This document shows, piece after piece, positions 35,197-43,466 of a DNA stretch of 64,000 nt (positions are counted from its first letter, which is position 1; each line of letters begins with the position of its first letter). A program made the translations under genes and the position numbers. Where the stretch lies: NCBI RefSeq assembly GCF_006539685.1, contig NZ_BJNM01000001.1:124001-188000 (forward strand). Direction: 5' to 3'. The notes beneath the pieces were generated by a model. The model did no database searches. It was not told the origin of the DNA and saw nothing but the letters and a program-made list of their open reading frames with translations. The stretch is from Gluconobacter oxydans. Lineage in GTDB: Bacteria > Pseudomonadota > Alphaproteobacteria > Acetobacterales > Acetobacteraceae.

Positions 35197-37686
35197 TCAG
35201 AAGCTGGTGGAGAGCGAGCCCATCATCGAGAAAGGCGGCTGGATGTAATAGGACGGTGCGGAATCCGCCGAGATCTTGTTGCCATACACACCCGTCGTGG
35301 CCTTCGCATTTTCCGCAAAGTAATAGACGCCACCCAGCTTGTACTGGCCGGTCAGGTTGGTGAAGTTCAGCTTGAAGACCGGCGACTGCGCGATGAAGAA
35401 CTTCGGCAGATGATAGCCCAGGGACAGGGAGTCCGAGAAGTAGGACGGCATCGCCTGGTCGTTCATGAACGTCGAATACTGTTTGTCCGTGTAACGGATG
35501 CTGGCATTCAGGAAGAACGGACCTTCCGTATAGGTCAGACCGATGCTGCCCATGAACTTTGGCGTCATGATCGGCGTCTTGCCGCGCGTCTTCAGATAGT
35601 CGATCGACCCGTTATCGGCTGCAATCGGCAGATTGTTGTCCATCGTGGCGTGCAGGTATTCAAACGACAGATACGGCCGGAAGCGATGGAACAGCGGCTT
35701 GGTGGACAGCATCAGGTCCACGCCGCGGATCGTCTCGCCGCCCGTGTTGAGCGTCTCGCTGACCGGCACGTCATTGCTGTACGTGTTGAGCGACAGCAGG
35801 CGGTTGGTGACGTTGAAGTTGTAGACGCTGACATCCGCCAGGAAGACGTCACCCGTATAGCGGTATCCCAGCTCTTCCTTGATCGAATATTGCGGCTTCG
35901 CATTGGCCCCCGAGGTCGTCATGGCACCCGTGCTCGTGCTGTAGCGGGTGATCAGATTGACGGGTGAGGGCGCGCGGAAGTCGCCTTCGGCATTGATGTA
36001 GACCTGATGATGCGGAGCAAAGTCCCAGGACCAGGACATGCGCGGCATCGGGGAGACGAAGGTGTGGTTCGAGCTGCTTGCCGTGCTGGCCAGGAAGTCC
36101 TGACCTCGCAGGGTTTCGGACACAACCTTGATTCCGCCCGTCAGGGACATCTTGTGGTTCAGGAAGAACTGCGTGTCTTCCATGAAGCCGGAATTGAGGC
36201 TGTAGGAGCCGACATAGTTGGTCGAATAATAGATGTTGCCGCTGGTGGTGCGGTAATAGGCGGCCGTATCCGTGTCCGAAGGCTGCGCCCCGGTGACCTG
36301 ATTCATGCGCGACAGAGGCGTCTTGAGGGAATAGGAATTCTCCTCGTGCCAGTAGCCGATCTGGCCGTCATTGTTTTCGCCATGCCAGTGAAGGCTGGCA
36401 ACGACGCCGCCCTGCTGGTTGAGGGACATGGCATTGGTCGAGACAGCCGCGCGCGTGGCCGTGCTGATCTTGCCATCACCGTTGAGGTCAACCTTCTGCA
36501 GGGCCGTTCCCGCATAGGTATGGCCTTCCTGCAGGCGCGAGGCGCTGTTCAGCGTGATGGCCCCGCGCTGGTAATAGGGCGTGATGGTGACGCTGAAGAG
36601 ATGGTTCAGCGCGAACTTCATCGGCAGGGACGCGTAGAACTGGTCCTTGTCCGAGCCATGCACGCCGTAATAGCTGCTCGGAGACGTTGCGCTGAAGGTA
36701 GCGTTGTAGCTGATCGGGGTCGTGACCGGCAGGCCGTTCTTGTCCGCATAGAAGTTCGCCATCGTCGGATAGCGGTTCTGGTAATAGAACGAGTGGTTGT
36801 AGCCCACGAAGAGGTCGATCGAGCTGCGCTCGCCGATCGTCTTGGTCATCCGGAAGTCCATGTGCTTGCGCTCGCTGGTGCCCGAGCCGCGCCAGGCGTC
36901 CGAATGCATGTTCGAGAACGAGGCATAGCTCGTGATGCCGGAATGGCCGATCTCGCCGCTGTCCAGCCGGATGAACTCGCGCGACGTGTTGAAGGAGCCG
37001 TAGCTTCCGGAGATGAAACCGCCGAATTTCTGCGAAGGCGCACGGGTGGTGATGCTCAGCGCACCGGCCGCGGCGGAGGTCAGCGGATCTTCAACCGAGA
37101 TCGAGCCCGGCGTCATGGATTCCGAGGCGATGTTGTTGCTGTCGATGTAGTTCTGGATGAAGTTCGACGCGGCCGTCGAGGACCCGTTCGCGATCGGCAT
37201 GCCATTGAGCAGGAAGCCGATGTCGTTGTCATACAGGCCGCGGCTGCTGATGGATCCGCCCTCGTTCCCGGAAGGATCTGGCGTCGAAATATTGACGCTG
37301 GGCAGGTTCTTGATCAGGTCGAGCGGAGAACTGGTCGGGCTCTGCATCTCGATATAGGCCTGCGTGACCGACTGAACCGAGCGCGCCGCCGTTTCCGCCC
37401 GCATCATGCCGCCACCGGGCGCCTGGCTCCGCTGTCCGAGAACGCTGATCGATTCCTGTCCGCCCTTCACTTCCGTCGAGGTGGGCGCGGCGTGATGGGT
37501 CGCCTTGCGGGCATGTCTGGTCTTCGTGGTGTCTTCGGCCCAGGCGGCATTGGCTGCAAGAACGGTTGCGCTGCTGAGGATCGTGGCAGCCGCCAGAATG
37601 GTTTTTCCACGCCCGGCAAGAAAAGAGAACGCGGGCAGTCGGCAGGGACGCACGGGGTCTGACGGGGCGGGGATTCTGGAAGACAT
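35197..37686 (-). CDS. TonB-dependent receptor
   Basis: Outer-membrane receptor of 829 residues. A long N-terminal signal region ends near ANAAWAED. A His/Lys-rich linker follows; then the plug with SPLDLIKNLPSVNISTPDPSG, SSRGLYDNDIGFLLNGMPIA and VEDPLTSAAAGALSITTRAPS. The barrel ends MMGSLSTSF with terminal Phe. The linker and plug layout resembles receptors for non-siderophore substrates, but the ligand cannot be assigned. No clear Fur box was found in the 176 bases upstream. It is separated from the SDR gene by a bidirectional terminator. Confidence 0.92.
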   Translation of the reverse strand: MSSRIPAPSDPVRPCRLPAFSFLAGRGKTILAAATILSSATVLAANAAWAEDTTKTRHARKATHHAAPTSTEVKGGQESISVLGQRSQAPGGGMMRAETAARSVQSVTQAYIEMQSPTSSPLDLIKNLPSVNISTPDPSGNEGGSISSRGLYDNDIGFLLNGMPIANGSSTAASNFIQNYIDSNNIASESMTPGSISVEDPLTSAAAGALSITTRAPSQKFGGFISGSYGSFNTSREFIRLDSGEIGHSGITSYASFSNMHSDAWRGSGTSERKHMDFRMTKTIGERSSIDLFVGYNHSFYYQNRYPTMANFYADKNGLPVTTPISYNATFSATSPSSYYGVHGSDKDQFYASLPMKFALNHLFSVTITPYYQRGAITLNSASRLQEGHTYAGTALQKVDLNGDGKISTATRAAVSTNAMSLNQQGGVVASLHWHGENNDGQIGYWHEENSYSLKTPLSRMNQVTGAQPSDTDTAAYYRTTSGNIYYSTNYVGSYSLNSGFMEDTQFFLNHKMSLTGGIKVVSETLRGQDFLASTASSSNHTFVSPMPRMSWSWDFAPHHQVYINAEGDFRAPSPVNLITRYSTSTGAMTTSGANAKPQYSIKEELGYRYTGDVFLADVSVYNFNVTNRLLSLNTYSNDVPVSETLNTGGETIRGVDLMLSTKPLFHRFRPYLSFEYLHATMDNNLPIAADNGSIDYLKTRGKTPIMTPKFMGSIGLTYTEGPFFLNASIRYTDKQYSTFMNDQAMPSYFSDSLSLGYHLPKFFIAQSPVFKLNFTNLTGQYKLGGVYYFAENAKATTGVYGNKISADSAPSYYIQPPFSMMGSLSTSF

Positions 37687-37822
37687 GTCTGGCGGGATCC
37701 TGAAAAAACTAACGCTACGATACCGTTATGAATCTGGGACTGAAGATAAAGGAGATGATCATAAGAACATTCCGAAGAAATAATTGATAGTTTCATAGTC
37801 TGTCGTAAAGCAGGGATGTCCA

Positions 37823-37852
37823 TTCCGGCGCGGAAATATGGGTACGCCGGAA
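37823..37852 (-). terminator. Hairpin after the frameshifted MFS gene
   Basis: 8-bp perfect stem TTCCGGCG with CGCCGGAA and a 14-nt loop, placed just past the MFS stop in the minus direction. No long T run; moderate terminator. Confidence 0.45.
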
Positions 37853-37862
37853 CGTTCCCGGT

Positions 37863-39124
37863 TCAGAGCAGGCGTCTGGCTCCGAAAATTGCGCTCGCCG
37901 AGATCAGGGCGGTCAGCCCCAGATAGAACGCCGGGGCCTGTTCCGTACCGCTCCAGGATATCAGGGCTGCGTTCGTCAGCGGTGCGAGACCGCCGAACAG
38001 GACGACGCCAAAGGAATAGCCGATCGTCAGGCCACGCCCGCGCAGGCGGTCCGGGAACAGAAGGCCGATGAAGCCGTCCAGAGCCGCGAAATAGAGCAGC
38101 CCGATGACGTTGAACAGAAGCGGCATGACAAGGATGCTCTCCGGCCATATCGAGACCAGCCGGAACATCGGCCAGGGCAGGCAGAACAGCAGGGCGCAGG
38201 ACAGGAGCATCGGCGTGATGCTGCGGGTCCTGTCGAAATAATCCGCCAGCTTCCAGCGCAGGGGCGTGAACACAAGCTGCCCCCATAGGTCAGCAGTGCC
38301 GACGCATAGGCCAGCCGGGCCGCGACATGGAAGTGCAGCCGGGCATAATGGGGCATGTAGATGCCCAGATAGGTAATGCCGCTTCCCAGCGCGACGGCCC
38401 CCATGACAGCGAGCGTGCGCAGCAGGTTCTCCCGCCTCAGGAACGGGGACGGAGCTGCGACTTTCGCAACGGGAGGCGAGGGGCGCGTTCGGATCAGCCT
38501 GAAGCGCAGGACCAGCGCCAGCAGCCCCGCCAGAGCGCCCAGACCGGCTGCGATCCGGAATCCATAGCTGTCAAAACCCTGCGCGGGCAGCCGCAGTGTC
38601 AGGCTTAGTGTGACGATCGCGGCGGCGAGGGAGGCGACGATCTGCCCGATGGCCTGCCAGCTTGCGGCCCGCGCCTCATGCCCCGGCGCCTGTTCGATCA
38701 GGAAGGACGTGGCACTTCCGAACTCTCCCCCCAGCGAAAACCCGTGCAGCAGACGCGCCGTGACGATCAGGAGCGGGGCAGCCATGCCGATGCTCTGATA
38801 GCCGGGCGTGAAGGTAATCAGCAGACTGCCGATCGCCATGAGCGCAATGCACAGGATCATCGTGAAGGTCCGGCCCCTGCGATCCGTACAGATCCCGAGC
38901 ACGACGGCGCCGACAGGGCGTGCGAGCAGGGTGAAGCCGAAGGTCGCAAGGGTCAGCGCGATCTGGGAGAAGGCCAGCCCGGCAGGAAAGAAGGTCTGCC
39001 CGATGGAGCTTGAGAACGATGCGTAAATAACGAAATCGTAATATTCTATGATGTTGCCGAGAATGGAAGCAATGACAGGCAGCGTCATCCTGAAACGCGT
39101 GGAAGGCCTGCCATCCGCGTTCAT
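37863..39124 (-). pseudogene. MHS-family MFS transporter with a frameshift
   Basis: Proton-linked metabolite symporter of about 420 residues when restored. The first part, from MNADGRPSTRFRM, has the MHS signature GNIIEYYDFVIYA, GICTDRRGRTFTM and LIEQAPGHEARAA. After YASALLTYGG the frame breaks; the last third continues one frame over as QLVFTPLRWKLADYFDR and ends SAIFGARRLL at 37863. On the minus strand the break is a run of five Gs (38284-38280) where six, or three, would restore the frame. MHS members carry citrate, shikimate, proline or dicarboxylates. The ATG overlaps the stop of the LysR gene upstream (ATGA), so the pair is translationally coupled. Real loss, slippage or read error are all possible. 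Confidence 0.85.
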
Positions 39125-40092
39125 GATGCTCCGGCTCCACCGGAGCCCGCTCCGCCCTGGCCTGATCCGCCGTGTCCTGATCCGGTCGGGCGATCCCCGA
39201 GATTGCGCATGATGAACCGGATGAAGGAATGCAGCGTCGGCGCGCTGTAGCGTTCCTTGTGATAGAGCAGATAGATCGGCCGTGAGGGCAGCGTGTAATC
39301 GGGCAGGAGCGCCTGAAGCGTCCCGGCTTTCAGATCGTCCTGCACCAGATCGGTCGGCAGCATCGCAATGCCCAGGCCGCCCAGAGCCGCGCGTCGCATG
39401 GCCTGCGTGCTGTTGAACAGCCCACGCCGGCGCATTTCCACCGTCACGCGGCCCTTGGGGCTTTCGAAATGCCACTCATGCCGCGCCCAGTGCCAGGGCG
39501 ATGAGGACGTGTAGGCAAAGGCCAGCGCATCATGCGTCGCAAGCTGCTGCGGCACCAGAAGCTCTTCCCGGCGGTCGAGATACTCCGGGGACGCACACAG
39601 CGTCATGCGGTAATCCGTCAGCCGGCGGCACATGAGCGAGGACGGTTCAGGCACGCCCAGGCGGATGGCGATGTCGAACTTCTCATGCGTCAGATCCACG
39701 CTGCGTTCCGTCAGCACCAGATCGACATCCACGGACGGATTTTCGGCCAGATACCGCGCCAGACAGGGGGTAACGCTCTGGGTGCCGTAAGTGACCGGGG
39801 CCGTGACCCGCAGGGTGCCGGAAGGCAGGGTCTGCGCAGCCTGTGCCAGATGTTCGGTTTCATCCAGAAGTTTGAGAATGGACTGGCATTTCTCGAAATA
39901 GACGGCCCCGAACGCCGTGAGGCTCTGCCGGCGCGTGGTACGGCGCAGAAGGCTCGTGCCCAGACGTTCCTCCAGAAGGCGCACGTAATTGCCCACCATG
40001 GTGGGGGAAATACCGCAGCGTTCTCCGGCAGCGGTCATGCTGCCGGTCTCGACGACCGCCATGAAGGTGGTCATGGCCTGAAAAACGTTCAT
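39121..40092 (-). CDS. LysR family transcriptional regulator
   Basis: Regulator of 323 residues. The winged HTH is at residues 5-63 (FMAVVETGSMTAAGERCGIS, TSLLRRTTRRQSLT), followed by the effector domain from about residue 92 (GTLRVTAPVTYGTQ). It ends in an unusual Gly/Ser-rich tail of about 23 residues (TGSGHGGSGQGGAGSGGAG) beyond the normal fold. Its TGA overlaps the ATG of the MHS transporter gene, an arrangement seen when regulator and target share a transcript; the regulated ligand is presumably the transported metabolite. It is divergent from the gamma-glutamyltransferase gene, 104 bases away. Confidence 0.9.
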   Translation of the reverse strand: MNVFQAMTTFMAVVETGSMTAAGERCGISPTMVGNYVRLLEERLGTSLLRRTTRRQSLTAFGAVYFEKCQSILKLLDETEHLAQAAQTLPSGTLRVTAPVTYGTQSVTPCLARYLAENPSVDVDLVLTERSVDLTHEKFDIAIRLGVPEPSSLMCRRLTDYRMTLCASPEYLDRREELLVPQQLATHDALAFAYTSSSPWHWARHEWHFESPKGRVTVEMRRRGLFNSTQAMRRAALGGLGIAMLPTDLVQDDLKAGTLQALLPDYTLPSRPIYLLYHKERYSAPTLHSFIRFIMRNLGDRPTGSGHGGSGQGGAGSGGAGAS

Positions 40093-40196
40093 TGCAAACC
40101 GCTGGTTGATAATGTTTCCATCATAGCAGCATTTATCGGGGCGATTGAAGGCCGTAACGATCCTGTTACGATGTTTTCCGTTCCGACCATGAAAGT

Positions 40197-42002
40197 ATGT
40201 GCTGCATCATGCATTCCAGAGCATTTCCTGCATCCCGTCCATTGGCTCGCAACCGTCTTTTCAGCCGGCGCCGGGCCAGCCTGTGCGGAGTGTTCGGCAT
40301 GATGGGACTGATGCAGACACTGGCACTGGGCGGATGTGCGCAGACGGATCATGCGGCAGTCAGTCCGGCTCCGGTCGCGCCGCCCAGTACGGCCACGACC
40401 TCCATGGCCGCCACAGCCAACCCGCTGGCCTCACAGGCCGCGATGGACGTGATCCGCCGTGGCGGCAGCGCCGTTGACGCCGCCATCGCGGCCCAGATGG
40501 TGCTGGCCGTGGTCGAACCGCAGGCGTCCGGTCTGGGGGGCGGGTCCACGATCCTGTACTGGGACAAGGGCGCCGGAAAGCTGTCGTTCTATGATGGTCT
40601 GGCCGCCGCTCCTGCTATCGTGCCGCGGGATTATGCGCATGACGCGGACGGTCACGCCATTCCCCACGCCCTGCTGGAACGTAGCGGGCGCGTTGTGGCC
40701 GTTCCGGGAACGCTGCGGACGCTGGAGCTTCTGCACAGGCGTTACGGCAAGCTCCCCTGGGCCGACCTGTTTCAGGCTGCCATCGCCACGGCCCGCAATG
40801 GCTATGCGATGCCCGGCTATCTGCACCTCGTCCTGACGGAACGCCCGGAACTGGCACAGAAGGCCAGTTTCAAGGCCTATTTCGATGCGGACGGTCATCC
40901 GCTGCCCAAAGGCACGATCCTGCACAATCCTGCTCTGGCCGAGACGCTGACGCAGGTGGCGGCAAAGGGTGCGGATTACTTCTACGGCCCCGCTTTCGCC
41001 CGGAAGATTTCCGCTGCCGTGGCGACAGGGCCGTATCCGGGCCACATCACACCGAAGGATCTCGCGTCCTACAAGGTCCGTGAGCGTGCGCCGCTCTGTG
41101 TCGAGGCCTTTGGCCGTCGCATCTGCTCCGCTGCCCCGCCGGTTGCGGGTGGACTGTCCGTGCTCCAGCAGCTTGCAATCCTTGATCGTCTGAAGATCGG
41201 CCAATACCGCCCCGGCAGCGTGGAGGCCGCGCATCTTTTGCTCGAAGCTTCACGTCTGGCAGAGGCCGACCGTCGCAAATATGCTGCTGATCCCGACTAC
41301 ACACCCGTTGCAACAGACGAACTGCTGAGCCCCGCCTATCTGGACGCGCGTGCGGCTCTCGTCTCGAAAGGTGAGGCGGCAGGTCAGGTCCATCCGGGCG
41401 TGCTGAAGAACCGTCTGGCCAGCCTTCCGGTTTCGGACGCCATGACAGTGCCCGCCACGACGCATCTTTCCATTCGCGATGCGGCCGGAGACGCGCTGTC
41501 CTTCACCACGACCATCAATCTCAACTTCGGGGCGGATATCGTGGTGGACGGCGTCGTGCTCAACAACGCGATCACCAATTTCGCGACGCATCCTGTCGTG
41601 GACGGACAGCCGGTCGCCAATATCGCGGCCCCCGGCAAGCGCCCCATCACAACGATGGCGCCGACGATCGTATTCGGCGCGGATGGCCAGCCTGAAGTGA
41701 TCGTGGGCGCTGGCGGTGGCGCGCGGATTATTGATTCCGTGGTGCAGACGCTGGTCGGCCACCTCGCCTGGGGCCAGAACATCCGCACGGCCATCGAACA
41801 GCCGCGTATCGGCGCACAGAACCGTGCGGAAGAGCTGGAACACGGCACGTCAGCTGCCGAACTGAAAACCGCGCTTGAGAGCATGGGCCATCACCCGCAT
41901 GCTGCCGTGATGAATGCCGCCGTGCAGGCCATCACCATTGGTCCGGACGGGCTTACCGGCTGGGGCGATCCGCATCGCGACGGCGTCGCCCTCGGCCAGT
42001 AA
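40197..42002 (+). CDS. ggt: Gamma-glutamyltransferase
   Basis: Periplasmic Ntn-hydrolase of 601 residues that cleaves gamma-glutamyl bonds such as in glutathione. The large-subunit motifs NPLASQAAMDVIRRGGSAVDAA and GLGGGSTILYWD are clear. The self-cleavage site is PATTHLSI, making Thr421 the catalytic nucleophile of the small subunit, followed by LSFTTTINLNFGADI. The N-terminus ends in LALGGCAQ, a lipobox with Cys47, so the enzyme may be a lipoprotein, which is less usual for GGT. The start is uncertain; the leader before the lipobox is long and an ATG at 40209 also fits. Confidence 0.93.
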   Translation: MCCIMHSRAFPASRPLARNRLFSRRRASLCGVFGMMGLMQTLALGGCAQTDHAAVSPAPVAPPSTATTSMAATANPLASQAAMDVIRRGGSAVDAAIAAQMVLAVVEPQASGLGGGSTILYWDKGAGKLSFYDGLAAAPAIVPRDYAHDADGHAIPHALLERSGRVVAVPGTLRTLELLHRRYGKLPWADLFQAAIATARNGYAMPGYLHLVLTERPELAQKASFKAYFDADGHPLPKGTILHNPALAETLTQVAAKGADYFYGPAFARKISAAVATGPYPGHITPKDLASYKVRERAPLCVEAFGRRICSAAPPVAGGLSVLQQLAILDRLKIGQYRPGSVEAAHLLLEASRLAEADRRKYAADPDYTPVATDELLSPAYLDARAALVSKGEAAGQVHPGVLKNRLASLPVSDAMTVPATTHLSIRDAAGDALSFTTTINLNFGADIVVDGVVLNNAITNFATHPVVDGQPVANIAAPGKRPITTMAPTIVFGADGQPEVIVGAGGGARIIDSVVQTLVGHLAWGQNIRTAIEQPRIGAQNRAEELEHGTSAAELKTALESMGHHPHAAVMNAAVQAITIGPDGLTGWGDPHRDGVALGQ

Positions 42003-42047
42003 GCCTTTGACCTTCAACGACATCCTTCCCATCCGCTGGAGAGCGTC

Positions 42048-43358
42048 ATGAAGTTTCCTGCCCGTCTTTTCCTGTGTGCCAGCGCACTGGGAACGCTCGC
42101 CGCCTGCGCCACGCCGCAGCCCGCACCGAAACAGCAGGTCGCTGTGGTCGAGCCGGACCGTCCGCACGGCGATGGTGGCGTCAGCGCCTTCTATCAGCCG
42201 CCGGCGCAGCTTCCGGCCGGCCCAGGTAATATGATCCGCACTGAGGAAATTCAGGGCAAGCACCTGCCGGACAATGCCGGTCTGGCTGTCCGCACGCTTT
42301 ACACATCCGTCAGCGGTGTCGGAGAGCCCGCGCCGGTGGCCGTCTCCGGGCAGATCATCTTCCCGAAGGGCACACCGCCGAAGGGCGGTTGGCCGATCGT
42401 AGCCTGGGAACATGGCACGACCGGAATTGCCGATATCTGCGCCCCCTCATGGCGCGGCTATTTCTCGCGGGACCGGGCCTATCTGGACCGCTGGCTGGCC
42501 GCCGGCTTTGCCGTGGTCGCCAGTGATTATCAGGGTCTGGGAACGCCGGGGCCGCATCCGTATCTGATGTATCGCCCCGAAGGCTACAGCGTCCTGAACG
42601 GGCTGCGCGCCTCGCTTCAGCAGTACAAGGGCACGTTGCGCAACCAGATCGTCCTTGTGGGGCAGTCGCAGGGAGGAGGAGCAGCTCTCGGAACCGGCTG
42701 GCTCGCCCCGCAATATGCGCCGGACCTGCATGTTCTGGGCACGGTGGCGACGGGTGTCGTGATCGCGTTCCACGTCCCGGCGCACACGGCTCACCCGCAG
42801 ATCACGCGGGACAATCCGGAATCCCCGCACATGTCGGCGTCCTACGGCATCCTGACGGTCGAAGGCTCCATGACCAGCCTGCATCCGGAGGCGGATGTGC
42901 GGCAGTTCATGACGGAGAAGGGAAAAGAGCTCTCCCATCAGGCCCGTCAGTCCTGTCTGGGTGATCTGTTCAAATACACCAACGCTCATGACATGACGGA
43001 AGAGAACGTCTTCACCGGTGACCGCTCGCCGCTGGAACAGGGCTTCGATACGGCCTTCACCATTCCGGACGCGCATCTGAAAATGCCGGTCTTCGTGGGG
43101 ACGGGGCTCGCAGATGACGAGGCCGGCGTGTCCCAGCAGTATGATGCGGTCGCCGCGATGTGCGACGCCGGAACGCCCGTGACCTGGAAGCAGTATCCGG
43201 GCCTGACCCATAACGGCGCGGTCAATGTTTCGGCTGATGATTCCGTGCCCTTCGCGCTCAGCCTGCTCAAGGGCGTCAAGCCGCGCGGGAACTGCCGGAC
43301 CATCAAGCCGATCTCCAAGCTGCAGAAGCCGCTTGCCGGTGTCCGCTGGAACAACTGA
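42048..43358 (+). CDS. Secreted lipase-like alpha/beta hydrolase lipoprotein
   Basis: Exported hydrolase of 436 residues. The signal peptide ends with LGTLAACATP, a good lipobox with Cys20. The alpha/beta hydrolase core has VAWEHGTTGIADICAPS (oxyanion region), VVASDYQGLGTPG and the nucleophile elbow GQSQGGGAA; a late Asp (GTGLADDEAG) and His (GLTHNGAV) can complete the triad. This matches the secretory lipase group of bacteria and fungi, although substrates of bacterial members are not known. It follows the ggt gene after 45 bases and precedes a strong terminator, so the two envelope hydrolases may share a transcript. Confidence 0.85.
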   Translation: MKFPARLFLCASALGTLAACATPQPAPKQQVAVVEPDRPHGDGGVSAFYQPPAQLPAGPGNMIRTEEIQGKHLPDNAGLAVRTLYTSVSGVGEPAPVAVSGQIIFPKGTPPKGGWPIVAWEHGTTGIADICAPSWRGYFSRDRAYLDRWLAAGFAVVASDYQGLGTPGPHPYLMYRPEGYSVLNGLRASLQQYKGTLRNQIVLVGQSQGGGAALGTGWLAPQYAPDLHVLGTVATGVVIAFHVPAHTAHPQITRDNPESPHMSASYGILTVEGSMTSLHPEADVRQFMTEKGKELSHQARQSCLGDLFKYTNAHDMTEENVFTGDRSPLEQGFDTAFTIPDAHLKMPVFVGTGLADDEAGVSQQYDAVAAMCDAGTPVTWKQYPGLTHNGAVNVSADDSVPFALSLLKGVKPRGNCRTIKPISKLQKPLAGVRWNN

Positions 43359-43382
43359 TCGGGTGCTACTTCGTCAGGCATG

Positions 43383-43421
43383 AAAAAACCCGGGAAAGGC
43401 GAGGCCTCTCCCGGGTTTTTT
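43383..43421. terminator. Bidirectional terminator between lipase and repeat/Hint gene
   Basis: 13-bp stem AAAAAACCCGGGA with TCCCGGGTTTTTT around a 13-nt loop, with the T run on both strands because the A run is the complement. It separates two convergent genes. Confidence 0.9.
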
Positions 43422-43466
43422 CTGTCCCGCGGCATCCCGTGAAGGAACGCCGCGGAGCCTGAAGGA

